Shown here: positions 1-11,062 of the stretch, in pieces
Layout: the number at the start of each line of letters is the position of its first letter
Position numbering within the stretch: the stretch's first letter is position 1
Assembly: GCF_012489685.1 (NCBI RefSeq)
Contig: NC_080041.1
Span: forward strand, 30,865,780 to 30,929,779
Direction: 5' to 3'
Source of the DNA: Lotus japonicus
Lineage: Eukaryota; Streptophyta; Magnoliopsida; Fabales; Fabaceae
DNA: 64,000 nucleotides
The notes under the pieces: generated by a model
The model's input: only the letters and a program-made list of their open reading frames with translations
Database searches by the model: none
Told to the model about the DNA's origin: nothing
Translations under genes and position numbers: made by a program

Positions 1-2
1 GA

Positions 3-1570
3 GGAACTGAGATAAGAGACCTTCTCATGTGGGCATCCAAAGCAACATACAAGGAGCTGTGGGAGGAGAAAATGCAACAAATAAAAGCAATAAATGAATA
101 TGCTTACAAGTAGCAGATGACTATCCTTAGAATACATTGGTGCAGACATGCTTTTTCTTTCTACCCTAAATGTGATGTAACCATGAATAATTTGTCTGAG
201 GCTTTCAATTGTACCATTTTAGTTGCTAGGGACAAACCCGTTATCACTATGTTTGAATGGATTAGGAAGTACTTAATGACTAGATTTACAACTTTGAGAG
301 AAAAAAGTAAAAGATGGAAGGGTAATGTGATGCCTAAACCTAGGAAGAGACTAGATAGAGAGATAAATTATAGTGGTAGGTGGGTAGCAACTTGGGTTGC
401 TCAAGATCTATTTCAGGTTGAGCATGCTGGTTTTGAAGACCAATTCATAGTTGATATAGAGAAGCAATCATGTACATGCAACTGTTGGGAATAAATGGAA
501 TTCCCTACAGACATGTTGTGGTTTGTCTCTCTGAGAAGGGTCTTAATCCTGAGAATTATGTGCATGAATATTACCTTAAAGCAGCTTATAACACTTGCTA
601 TGGGCACATGATCTCCCCAATTAATGGTGAGAATAAATGGCCAAAGCTCCAACAAGATGACATCCTTCCTCCTGAGGTTAAAAGAGGGCCTGGAAGGCCA
701 AAAAAATTGAGGAGAAGGGAACCTGATGAACCAGATAAGAAGAACCCAACCAAATTGAGAAGAGGAGGCAGTTCTTACACATGTAGTAGGTGCCACAAAA
801 AAGGACACAACCAGAGGAAGTGCCCCTTGCCTCCACCATCTGAGGATGCTCTTGATGATGGGCACATTGAAGAAGAGAATGAACCACAACTAGATGATTT
901 CTCACAGGTATCAATAAAATCCCTTTTGCCTCTGTTTGTGCTTTTCTATTCACCATGTCTAAAAATCTCTTGTCTACAGGTATTTGGTCCTTCAACACAA
1001 GATGTGTCTCCTTCTGCTCCTTCAACACAAGAAGCTCCACCAGCTGCAACTGCAAACAACCAACAACAAGCAACTCCACCTCCACTCAAAGCTCCAACTG
1101 CCAGATCCAGAAAGCAAGCTGCTGCACCTCCATAACCAGCTGCAACTGAAACTGCAAACAACCAACAACAAGCACCTCCACCTCCACTCAAAGCTCCAAC
1201 TTCCAGATCAAGAAAGCAAGATGTTGCACCTCCACAGCCAGCTGCAACTGAAACTACAAACAACCAACCACAAGCACCTCCACCTACTAGGTCCAGAAAG
1301 CAACCTGCAACACCTCCAACTCCACAACCAGCTGCAGCTGCCAGAGCAACAAAACAAGCACCACCACCTCCACAACCCAAAAAAACTGTAGCTGCTGCTT
1401 CTAATCAAAGGGGGAAAAAGAGGGGAGCTGACAATGAGATAGGTCATTGGATTCCAGGAGAACATGCAAGTGGATCTGATAGAGCTGCTGGGAAAGGGGA
1501 TAAGGGCAAGGCAACTGTTGCTAGTCAAGACCAACCAAAGAAGAGAGTTATCAAAAGGAGATGGATCATA
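3..1570 (+). pseudogene. MULE (MuDR-type) transposase, C-terminal part, decayed
   Basis: The reading frame at 3-492 resembles the C-terminal half of plant Mutator-like transposases: a stretch ending EEKMQQIKAINEYAYK, then HWCRHAFSFYPKCD, then the start of a SWIM zinc finger (CTCNCWE, 474-494). The frame then shifts at about 487 into the frame read from 470, which carries GINGIPYRH, an AT-hook-like GPGRPKK and a CCHC knuckle (CSRCHKKGHNQRKC, about 781-825). Damage: a TAG at 111-113 where the family usually has Trp, the frameshift inside the SWIM motif, Tyr in place of the expected third SWIM Cys, and a TAA at 1133-1135. A 72-nt stretch (908-979) starts with GT, ends with AG and is divisible by three, so it may be an intron. 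A Pro/Gln/Ala-rich repetitive tail follows. The N-terminal part lies outside the window. Family call is firm; inactivity is inferred from the breaks. Confidence 0.85.
1033..1330 (+). repeat. Coding minisatellite in the MULE transposase tail
   Basis: Three to four imperfect repeats of about 90-100 bp encode units of the form PAATETANNQQQAPPPP followed by LKAPTSRSRKQ. They give a low-complexity Pro/Gln tail with recurrent basic RSRKQ boxes downstream of the CCHC knuckle. One unit junction contains the TAA at 1133-1135, but the unit frame stays open on both sides of it. Confidence 0.7.
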
Positions 1571-2177
1571 TCTGTCTTTTTTTGTAATAGTTATTTAGTA
1601 ATTGTGTTATTTAGTGGAAGATGGGACCACAACACCATTATTGTAATGAAATGCTTGGATGACATTACTTCCCATTACTCTTGTAATAGCTTTATGGCTC
1701 ACATTTTCTATGTTCAAGACTCACATGTTTCCATGTTGTGTTTTCTATAAGAATTGTTGTTTATTAAGCATTAACTCAATTCTGCATCATATACATACAC
1801 TGCCAAAACAGGGCACCAACTATACATTTTTTTGTGCATAACTCATGGAACACTGCAGGGGAAAACAACCAGATCCATCTTGCATTAATATTCAAATCAA
1901 CCAACACATATTGTATTAATGTCTCATGTGGAGATTGCATTCATGACATAGGACATTTTCATTCAATACAAAAGAACTTTAACACTGATACAACCAAAGT
2001 AATGCCTAATGAGATCAACAAGAACACAACACATAACATCATAAACCCTAAATCCAATAACAGAACACATAAGAAGATAAACAACAACAGAACACATGAC
2101 AACCTAAACCCTAAATCCAACACACCTCATTCCTAGAAGAACTTTGGCACTGCTATAGCTAAAGCATTGCCTAATAA
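1571..2177. other. 3' flank of the MULE, no gene seen
   Basis: AT-rich sequence after the transposase frame. Two diverged direct repeats occur: an 'aaccctaaatccaa' motif near 2044 and again near 2107, and a segment near 1974-2020 that resembles 2138-2178. No terminal inverted repeat could be paired because the other MULE end lies outside the window. The junction with the downstream gypsy-type ORF is near 2178. Confidence 0.4.
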
Positions 2178-4128
2178 GGGTGGGTTTCCCTGAAATCCCG
2201 CACGGGCCGACAACACCTTCACCCCTACAAGAGCAACGTCAAGATGGGGCCTGGGTGCCGGTACTTCCACATAGTCGTGCATCCCACATATCCTGAAGCC
2301 TTCACCCTTCGGGATGGGACTGCCCAGTTCCCCTTCTACTCGACCAAAACCCCCCGCGTCGTTCCGCAATCGTCTAACGCGTCACTGAGTAACGAAGATA
2401 AAATCATCCTCAGCTTTCTTGCCAGCCTTCCTGTTCTTGAATCGTCACAACTGCTCGAAGCCGCCCGCAAGAACACCCTTGATTCATTTCTAGGTTAGAC
2501 TTTCCTCTTTTGCTGCACCATTATATTCCCTATGGAGTTTATTACTAATCATGTGTTTTTCCTGCTTCTCTCAGGGGAAATGAAGTTTACCAAGCCTGAA
2601 TTGGAGCGCGCTCTCACTGCCAAGGTGATTAAGTTTCCCCCCAATTTCAATACTGGCGGGGGTAAGAGAAGACTTGCTATTGTGGGTGTTGGCGTCGAGA
2701 CCACCATTCCTTTCCCAAGGAAGCGGGTCAAAGAGTCCTTCGAGCCAGCGCCAGGAGCCACAAGCGGACTGTGCTTCCTGAGGCTGGCGGGGCAACACCA
2801 AGCGTTGTCGTTCCTGAATCCGGCGAGCCAACACCAGGCGCCGCCGTCCTTCCTAAGTATGGTGGGCCAGCGTTGGGTGCCATCGACAATGCTGCTTCCC
2901 CCTCCCCCCCAATAAACAAATCCCCTAAATCCAAAGAAGAGAAACCGACGAGGACGGAGAAGGCAGAGTTGCGACCCCTTTGTTAAAGAAGAAAGAGAAG
3001 AAGACCAAGAAAACAAAAACCGGCGAGACAGTTGTTCCTCTCCAGAGACCGGTTGGCGAGGGCGAACCAAATCCTGAAGGCGGGGCGGGGACTCCGCTCT
3101 TCCCTAAGGAGACTTTTGACAGCCAGGGTGCGCTCGAGGATACCGCTTTCGTCGCCCCTCAACCAGACCATCCGACTCAACAAGTCGAAGTGAGCTCACC
3201 TCGGGCTTCGCCCGTTCATCAAATGAGTCGTAATGATGAGGATCAGGCTCCTGTCGTCCTACCATCTCCTCACCACTCTTCTCCTTCTCCTAGCCGCCCG
3301 AACACCGAGGGAAAGGAAAGCTCCCCCTTGAACCAACAACCCACTCTTGTCGACTTTATGTTGTCTGATCCTTTCTTTAGTAGTTTGAAGGAAGCTGGAA
3401 ATCCCGATCTCGATGGCATGGCACAAGAAGCCATTTCGAGTCTCTTTCGCGCAGGATGCCTTTTTGCCAAGTTATCCCGAGATTCGGCCTCTGCCGCTGA
3501 AGTTGAGGAGCTTCGTCAGAAAGCGGAGGGTTATCGTCACGGCGAGCGTGACAGGTTGCTAACCCAGGTGGCGGCCCAGGTAATCAAATTGAACAACCTG
3601 GGTATCGAGATGTGCGAGCGCGAGGCTGATTTACTCGCCTGTGAAGGGAAGGTGGTGGATAAACTGGAGGACGAGCTGGACGACATGCAGAAGGAATTGG
3701 AGGCGAGGGCCGAGGCGATTGCTGCGAGCAGGGCAGCTTGTGTCGCCAAAGATAAGGAGCTTGCGTCCTTGCGTAGTGACTTGGCGGCATCGAATGAGGC
3801 CCTCGCCACGATGAGAACCCAGCTGGAAGCGAAAGACAGAGCTATTGCGGAGGAGGAAACCCCGGCGTCTTCTGAGGCCAGGGCCCTTAGAACGAAGTTG
3901 GAGATTGAAGCTGCTGCTGAGGCCATGGAAGAGAGTGGCCGCGGTTTCTTCCTTGCTAAAGCCCAGGTCCAACACCTTTATAAAGGGCTGGATCTCAGCG
4001 GGATGGGGGCCTTCATGAGAGTTACCCCCGAGAGTTTGGTCGGCCCTGATGATCCTCCAGGCTTCAACGCGAAGTACTTTTCGGCTGCTGAAAACGCAAG
4101 AAGAGAAGAAAATATTGATGCAGTCTGA
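2178..4128 (+). pseudogene. Antisense coiled-coil ORF of the gypsy element (putative gypsy-type transposon domain)
   Basis: The segment is open from 2178 and begins GWVSLKSRTGRQ, then HPYKSNVK, which resembles the plant domain annotated as 'putative gypsy type transposon' (PF04195). A likely intron spans about 2495-2573 (AG/GT...CTCTCAG/G), after which coding resumes with EMKFTKPELERALT. The frame changes near 2755-2770 and again near 2980, so at least two frameshifts separate the N-terminal domain from the C-terminal half. That half (2980-4128) is highly charged: a Lys-rich start (KKKEKKTKK), then a Pro/Ser linker, then a long heptad-rich region (about 3480-3930) expected to form a coiled coil. 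It lies on the strand opposite gag. Its function is unknown, and the N terminus is missing at the MULE junction. Confidence 0.65.
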
Positions 4129-5289
4129 CTACTTGTATTTATTTTCCCCTTACCACTTTTGTAATTAATATTTCCCTGTGGGCTAGCTATTCATGAAAGT
4201 TTGTTGCGGTTCCTTCTGCCTTCCTCTATTCATCGCCCTGCCGCGTTTTGTTTTTGCGCCTGTTTTACGATTTGAGTTTGAGTTTCGTGTAGCAATTTTA
4301 AATGTGTGCCAAAGAAAACTAGGACTTTCGCTCAGCTTTGAACTGAGGCTTTGTTCACACCATATTTCCCATAAGATCAGGTGTGGCCTTGCCAGTTTTT
4401 TCTTGGCGAGGACTTATAGTTGCTGGGGTCCCAATGGCCATGTGGGTTGCCCGAGACTTAGCCTAGTTTTGAGTGCTCGCCCATATTTCGGAGAGGCTTT
4501 TGCTCGCCCATATTTCGGGGAGGCTTTTGGGATAAGAAGCTTATCCGCACACGTTGCCAACGAGTAATCAGCCGTTTGCGCCGGACTTTCCGGAGCGATC
4601 CCCAAACATCAAGGTCGTGATGGGATCACCACCTTCAGGGAATTTTTCCCACCGGGCGACCGTGATAATTCAGTTTGTGAGTTAGGAGTATTGCTGAGAA
4701 TATCCTTTTGTATTTGATTTGTAAAAAGATTTTACATTTTGAGGGATGCCTCATTAAAAAACTCCCGTATTGGAGAAAAAGAGTACATCTTTATTTTTTG
4801 CCTAATTCCTGCTTTTCCTTGCCGCGCCCTTGCTCCCGTCATTGGCCCTCCTGATCAGAGCACCACGCCAAACACCCCATCCTTCAGACCTGATGTGTTC
4901 GCTTCCCACTATTTGCCCTTGCGAGGCCAGTCCCCTCGCCGGACCGCCCCGCGGTAAAGAGGATCTTCATCTAACTTGCCTCTTTGCTTGTTGCGCTGAG
5001 CTGGCCCTGAAGGTTTAAAAATTGCTGATCCTACTGGTTTCCAATATCCCGCCTTTCCCTTTTCCTTGCTCTCGCAGCGGTGCGCTCGGCTCCGTTTCTC
5101 TACCTTCTCCGGTTTGCCCCGGGGTTGCTCAAATGTTCCCCATCCACTTCGCTCAACGCCGCCCTGTTATAGATTCATCTGAACCACATCTTGCGTCACC
5201 ACCCCTTTTTCTCTGCTCTTCACTTGGCTTGCGCTTAAAAGAGCCGGCTTCCTAAACCTGGGCAATCCCCAGAGCGCCGCATCTTTCTG
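4129..5289. other. Gypsy internal non-coding region, no gene seen
   Basis: This lies between the 3' end of the antisense ORF and the end of the gag-protease frame. Reverse transcriptase, RNase H and integrase motifs were looked for on the minus strand and not seen. The region is moderately GC-rich, like the rest of this element. It contains a 27-bp tandem duplication (4474-4527). Confidence 0.5.
4474..4527. repeat. 27-bp tandem duplication
   Basis: Two adjacent copies of a unit beginning tgctcgcccatatttcgg, at 4474-4500 and 4501-4527, differ at one position. Confidence 0.9.
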
Positions 5290-7288
5290 ACTTCAATTAA
5301 AGAGGTCAAAATTGTCCTCCACCAACTTCTCTAGGCGCCTCTCTTGACTAGCCGTGAGCCTGGGCTCAATCGCCAACACTCCTTTGCTAAATTTGTACAT
5401 TTCCAAGTCCTCGATTACGTTCGCCCAGCGTTCCTCCGCATGGGCATCAGTGAACTGCCCATCTCTTCCCGTCCTACCATCTAACCTTCCCTGGCCTTGG
5501 CTGCTCCTCAGTCTCTCACTCTTTCGATCAACCATCTGCTCCAATCTCCCTGCGCCGCTTCGCCCCTGGCCCTGCACACCCGACCATCCTTGATCGCCTT
5601 CTAAGATCTCGATCTCATGGCACTTGTGTCCATCACTGGCTCCCTTCTTTCCATACAAACTAAGGCAATTATTATAGCATTCCCTCGCCCTTCGCTGATC
5701 TACCACGATTTTCCCCACCTTACCGCAGATCAGTGGGTCACCGCTAGGTGAGCCGTTGAAGTTACTGCGCAGAGACGATTTAGCGTGTTCCGTCCGATGA
5801 TGACATTGTACGACGCCACGACCTGCAATACCAAATACCTTACACGCAAAAGCTTGACCTTCTCATCGATACCAAAAACCGTGTCTAAATCCAAGTAGCC
5901 CCGCACCCAGACCTGTTCTCCTGAGAAGCCTACCAGAGTCCCAGTGTACGACATCAAGTCCTTATCTTTTAATCCCAACTGGTCGAACACATCACCGTAA
6001 ATAATATTCGCAGAACTTCCCTAGTCCCAAAGTACTCTTCGTACATTAAAGCTATTGATCATTACCATCACCACCACATGATCATCCTTATGTGTCTTGA
6101 TCCCCTCGAAGTCTGCTGATGATATCACTATGTCCGGGTGATGAAAACCGTATGGGGTCGCATACTCTTGCACTGATCTTACCGCCCTTACATGTCGTCG
6201 TCTCGCCGAAGATGTGTCGCCGCCTCCACCGAAACCCCCTGCAATTATATTTATCGTCTCAACCGGTGGTTCAAGACCTTTGTTGAAGGTTTCTTCAGCT
6301 CCCTTCTTTCTTGTCGCCAACGTCTCTTTCTTGTCGGCTGTTGGCGCTTGACGACGATCGTCCCGCCTGCGATCATCCTGCTGCCGACTCCCTTATATCG
6401 ATTTCCCTGTTGTCGATCTCCTTGCCAGCGATCACCTCGATCATTCAACTATGAGCGTCCCGCCCTGATTAATATTTCAATCCCGTTTTTTAACGTGATG
6501 CAATCTCTGGTGTCATGACCCGCGGAGCGATGGTACTCGCACCACTTGGTTTTATCCACTGCCGCCCGAGGCAGATTAGCTTCCCTCTCACCCTCTTCGA
6601 CTGCGTGTGTCTCCTTGACTTCCCGGTACAATTCTGTCAGATGTGCACTCAGACTTTTGCATGATTCCTCTCGCCGGTGGGAATCGGATTGATGCCACGG
6701 GCGTCGACGCTCAAAACTTCCCTTCTATGGGTAGATTTGCTCCTTTGCAAACTTTTCCACTGACTTTTCCTTCTTGTCCTTTCGTTTACTGCTTTCCCCT
6801 TTTTCCCGACTTTGTTTGCTCACCGGCGAGACATCCCTCTGATCTCCATTCTTCTCGATCTTTGCGCGCTTCCTTTTGAAAGCGTCATCCTCCTAATCCA
6901 AGATGTAGGTGTTCGCTCGAGGACATATTTCTGTCATCGACCGAGCGGGCTTACGACTCAACTTACTGTTCAGCTTCCCCGGTTGCAGTCCATTCTTGAA
7001 AGCTCGCGCACAGGCATGCAATTCCGACTCTTCAATCTTGACAGACACTGCACTGAACCGCCTCACGTATTGTTTCAAAGTTACACCCTCTGATTGGCGG
7101 ACATTGCACAGATCTTCGATCGTTACCTACTTGATCTTACTCGCAGAGAGTTGAACAAGGAACTTTGACAAGAAGTTGCGAAAATTTGTGATGGATCCCC
7201 GAGGCAGAGTCGTGAACCAAGCCATTGATGTGCCCTTAAACGTCGACGGGAACATCCTGCACTTCACCGCGTCGGAAGCTGAGCTTAT

Positions 7289-8164
7289 TGTAATTCAGGT
7301 TCCCTCTGATACGATTGTCCTGCACGATGCTAAGACAAGAGGTTCGACAATCGCTTAACAATAAAACAGAACTTAACAACAAAACAATAACACTCAGAAG
7401 TTGTTCACCCAGTTCAGTGAAAACTTTCACCTACGTCTGGAGGGTTTGCACCCAAAGAAAGGAAATCCACTATCTCAAGATTCAGGAATTACAGACACTC
7501 ATGAACGACTCAGTTCATAGTTCACTTCCTAATCTACCCAGTGTATTTCTACTTAGAATCCCAACCTAAGTATGAGAGCCCCTCTCACTTTCTCTCAATC
7601 ACTGCCACAGTGATTGGTGAACACAATGAACAAGTAAAGTTTGAACGCAATCAAACAACACAGAACCTCTCTTTGCTTTATAGAATCAGTGAGCAAAGAC
7701 AGATTCACAACTAACACAGGACGAAGCACAATAACAAATCCTAAAACTCTTAATCTCTCTTTCAGCTTCGGTGATCTTCACGTTTTAGGTCTTCATCCTT
7801 TTATAGACTTCAGCAGCGGTAGCATGGGCTTTAGGGTTAGCACGGGCTGAAGAAACAGATTCCAATAACAGCAATTTGAAAACGCAATCTTGATAGATTC
7901 GGTTTCTTATTGCACAAGTAAAGATAGAAATCAATCTTTTAACAAAGATTGTTTCAACAAATAACAACCCAACAACTAAAACCCTTTTGGAATAGTTACT
8001 TGCTCCTCAAGTAACTCAAAAACATATCTTCAGCAAATCTTCAGAAGGCCCATAACAGAAACACAAGCTGAGGACTGATGTCCTAGCTTCACGAGGTCAG
8101 ATGCCACGGCATCTGCTTCGACAATCAGTTGTTTTGACAAAATGCAAGGCAACATGTTCCAACA
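7289..8164 (-). repeat. Sirevirus 3' LTR
   Basis: An 876-bp direct repeat matching 15967-16842, with no difference seen by eye. Plus-strand ends are tgtaattcag and gttccaaca. It abuts the polypurine tract at 8165 and the CTTAT target copy at 7284-7288. Confidence 0.95.
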
Positions 8165-8177
8165 ATCTCCCCCTTTG
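8165..8177 (-). other. Sirevirus polypurine tract next to the 3' LTR
   Basis: The minus strand reads CAAAGGGGGAGAT immediately before the 3' LTR. Related purine tracts occur at about 8234-8244, 8252-8261 and 8920-8932. Multiple polypurine tracts are a described Sirevirus feature. Confidence 0.85.
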
Positions 8178-8543
8178 TCAAATTTTGTCTAAAACAACTC
8201 ACAATCAGAGAGGATAAAAACTAGAGAAAAAAACTCTCCCCCTTAGTCAGAACTCCCCCTCAAACAAACGCATCTACACAACCCACTATCATACTTCAGA
8301 AGGCATAGTCGGAACAAAACACTTTAGCAGCACAAACACACAACCAGAGGTACAATCAGCCTTAGCACATGATAACATCAAAATGGATCAGTTTGAACAT
8401 CATCGTATCAGAAATACTACCATCAGAAGTACTGCTCATCAGAGGCAACATTTCAGAAACAAACATAGCCATCGTCTTGAACTTGTCTTCAGACCAGAGC
8501 TAACACTATCAGAACACACATAGCACAGTAGAAACAGAAGCAA

Positions 8544-8880
8544 CTTCTCACAACTTCTGAGAACATGAACATCTGAACCAAAACAAACTTCTGATCTGCG
8601 AACATCTGAACAACTTCTGATCTGCGAACATCTGAACAAAACAAACTTCTGAACAAAAACAAACTTCTGATCTAAAACATCTTCTGATCTAAAACATCTT
8701 CTGAACTAAAACATCTTCTGATCTGCGAACATCTGAACAGAACAAACTTCTGAACAAAAACAAACTTCTGATCTAAAACATCTTCTGAACTAAAACATCT
8801 TCTGAACTGAAACATCTGAACAGAACCAACTTCTGAACCTCAAACTTCTGAACATAAACAACTTCTGAATCACAAAACTG
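8544..8880. repeat. Irregular tandem array in the Sirevirus 3' UTR
   Basis: Many imperfect units share the core acttctga followed by tctgcgaacatctgaac or tctaaaacatct. Unit length varies from about 17 to 35 bp, consistent with replication slippage. Confidence 0.8.
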
Positions 8881-8989
8881 TTCAAAAACAAATTTCTTCT
8901 GATCTGAAACTTAAAACTACTCCCCCTTTTTAGCACAAATTTGCAAAGGGTGCATCCAAAACAAAAGACAAGATCAAAATCAAGGCAAA

Positions 8990-10816
8990 CTATGCTTCAG
9001 AACCGGACTTTTCCTTGGAACCTTCGGCACTTCTCTCTGTACTTGCTTCAGATCCTTCCTCCTCGTCGCTTTGTTCAACATCTTGACGTTCTTCTTCTTG
9101 TAACTTGAGTAGCAACGCATCAACTTTGAGCTTCCTGGCAGTACTCACCCGGATTGTTTCTTGTAAAGCCTTGGAGACTTTCAGTAATTCAGCAATTATG
9201 GCCTTAGTGTCAGATGCAGTCACAGTAGGCGCAGATGTTTTGCTAGTTGGTAAAGCAATGTCGAGAACATGTGGGTCCATAAACAAACGTTGATCCAAAG
9301 TGATTGGAACACCACAAGACATAGCCACATCATCAGCTCTGAGAATCTGAGGATGTTGCTTCAGAATGATCTCAGTAAGAAGTGATGGAAACGAAACAGG
9401 CAGCTTCACAGCACAAGTATCAGCATGCTTCAATGTCTGCTCAAACACAAAAGTTCCAAAATCAAAATCAATAGACTTGCCTATCCGATAGATTAATTTG
9501 GCAAGCGTTGCAGAAACTCCAGAAGTATGCTGAGTAGGAACCCAATTCACAGCACCAATCCTGTTAAGAATAGCATACTTCACACTCAGATTTCCAGTAG
9601 AGAGCAGCTTCTTGCTAGGCCACTTCTTCACATAACCAGCGCTAAGTTCCTTGGCCACAACATCCATGGACACTTCTTCATCAACAAAGGCAATAGCACT
9701 TCTGCCAAGTGCTTGATTGATCACAGCAGGTGAGAACACAACACATTCAGCTCTCACATAGACTTTCCTGAATTCTGCACTATCAGGACGTCCCACATCA
9801 ACAGAGAGATTTACCAAGAACTCTCTCACAAGCCTCTCATAGCACCTACCAACATTCTGAATAGTCTTCATCAGACCTGCTTTCTCAATAAGTGCAATAA
9901 CATCTCTACATTCAAGAACATCAGAGCCAACTTCCCTTTCCTTGGCCATTCTCCTCTTGCAAACAAACTTCCACTTCTGAACATTCTCTTCTAAGTGAAA
10001 AGACACTCTATCAATAGGAACGGCAGGAACATTCTGAGGAATACGCTTACCAGAAAACTTCTTTTTCTCAGAAGATCGAATGTTCTGAACACCGACTTCA
10101 ACATCTGATTCAGAGTCTTCAACGTCAACTGGAGTCTTCCTCTTCTTCTTCTCAGTGGGAGTCTTGTCTTCCTTTTGCTTTCCCTTACTCTTCACACTAG
10201 CCTGTCGGGACTTGTAGGTTATAGGTGAAGACTTGGATTTCTTTGATGGAGTATGAGTGACTTCAGGAGAAGAAACCCTTCTTTTCTTCTTCATCCTCGC
10301 AGCAACACTATCAGCAAAGGACTCAGTCAGAGGAACATCATCAGAAGCATCATCAGAGATGTTCTGAACAGAGGCTGGAGCCTGGTTTGGCTCTTCAGAA
10401 TTGGTACCCTCAGAGTTACCATTCTTTGGATCAACATCCTTTGAAGAGGATGACACAGAGATGTCTGGCTGGGCAGCATTGCCTGAATCTTCATGAGAAG
10501 TGGAATCCTTTCCAGAATTTTCTTGAGCAGAACTTTCCTTAGACCTGGATGTCTCAACATTAGGTACAACATCAGGCACAGTAGAATCTTCATCATTGAT
10601 CTCCTCTTCGTTAGGAACAATTGGGGCTTTGCTGTTCTTGACCTGTGATTCGTAGACCTTACACGTTGGGTTTTTTGATCGCATCTTCTTGAAGACTTTC
10701 TTGGACACAGAAGATGGTTGAGAAGTATCACTCTTCAAACCCATACACTTGACTCCTTTTGCAGTTCTCTCAATCTTAGCCTTGACAGATTCCTTCCTTC
10801 CTGAGCTTTGAGACAT
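8990..10816 (-). CDS. Sirevirus env-like protein
   Basis: A 608-codon ORF starting at Met MSQSSGRKESVKAKIERTA. It is open in frame further upstream to the pol stop at 11054, so two expression routes are possible: its own start or readthrough from pol. The N-terminal half is Ser-, Lys- and acid-rich with basic clusters (MKKKRR, EKKKRK). The middle (about residues 325-500) contains CYERLVREFLVNLSVDV and FSPAVINQALGRS. These resemble the 'putative plant transposon protein' domain seen in legume retroelements. The C terminus is acidic (EEEGSEASTERSAEG). Position after pol, size and context match the env-like ORF of SIRE1-type elements. Envelope function in plants is unproven, and similarity to viral envelopes is positional only. 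Confidence 0.85.
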   Translation of the reverse strand: MSQSSGRKESVKAKIERTAKGVKCMGLKSDTSQPSSVSKKVFKKMRSKNPTCKVYESQVKNSKAPIVPNEEEINDEDSTVPDVVPNVETSRSKESSAQENSGKDSTSHEDSGNAAQPDISVSSSSKDVDPKNGNSEGTNSEEPNQAPASVQNISDDASDDVPLTESFADSVAARMKKKRRVSSPEVTHTPSKKSKSSPITYKSRQASVKSKGKQKEDKTPTEKKKRKTPVDVEDSESDVEVGVQNIRSSEKKKFSGKRIPQNVPAVPIDRVSFHLEENVQKWKFVCKRRMAKEREVGSDVLECRDVIALIEKAGLMKTIQNVGRCYERLVREFLVNLSVDVGRPDSAEFRKVYVRAECVVFSPAVINQALGRSAIAFVDEEVSMDVVAKELSAGYVKKWPSKKLLSTGNLSVKYAILNRIGAVNWVPTQHTSGVSATLAKLIYRIGKSIDFDFGTFVFEQTLKHADTCAVKLPVSFPSLLTEIILKQHPQILRADDVAMSCGVPITLDQRLFMDPHVLDIALPTSKTSAPTVTASDTKAIIAELLKVSKALQETIRVSTARKLKVDALLLKLQEEERQDVEQSDEEEGSEASTERSAEGSKEKSGSEA

Positions 10817-11035
10817 GATGAATCGAGAGTAAATACAAACAGAGTACAGAACAATGAGCACAACTTTCAGATGAACGATGATAAGTCTTGAAAAAAATAG
10901 ATGCACAAGCGGTTGAGAGAACACAATTTGACCGTTGAAGGTAGTTATAGGATAAGCGAACCATGAAGTAACCTTCTCTCTGCTGATGTCACAACGGCAG
11001 TTAATGATGAACAAAAATAAACTAGTCGTTGACAC

Positions 11036-11062
11036 ATATGGACACGCTAATTGCTATGCATC
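11036..11062 (-). promoter_or_regulatory. Predicted stop-codon readthrough signal between pol and env
   Basis: The minus strand reads GAT GCA TAG CAA TTA GCG: the pol frame ends Asp-Ala-stop and the next codons are CAA TTA. TAG-CAA-TTA matches the CAR-YYA readthrough context known from tobamoviruses and reported for soybean SIRE1. The frame after the stop stays open into the env-like ORF with no further stop. Confidence 0.8.

Larger units (their letters stand above)
8165..8989 (-). other. Sirevirus 3' untranslated region with short tandem repeats
   Basis: Between the env-like stop and the 3' LTR there is no ORF of note. The part at about 8544-8880 is an irregular array built from units such as aacttctgatctgcgaacat and cttctgatctaaaacat. 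Four purine tracts (minus strand) are spread through the region. Confidence 0.8.

Noticed and set aside
946..1380. Minus-strand Gly/Ala/Val-rich open frame
   Set aside because: It is the complement of the Pro/Gln repeat of the MULE transposase tail; the low-complexity composition explains its length.
2549..3070. Minus-strand 173-codon frame
   Set aside because: Shadow of the antisense gypsy ORF; no domain and biased composition.
3537..3926. Minus-strand Ser/Ala-rich frame
   Set aside because: Complement of the coiled-coil region, which reads as a proper heptad pattern on the plus strand.
4193..5255. Several 60-125-codon frames on the plus strand
   Set aside because: They lie in the non-coding part of the gypsy element, have no recognisable motif and overlap one another.
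8439..8639. Minus-strand Cys/Ser-rich frame
   Set aside because: Produced by the short tandem array in the Sirevirus 3' UTR.
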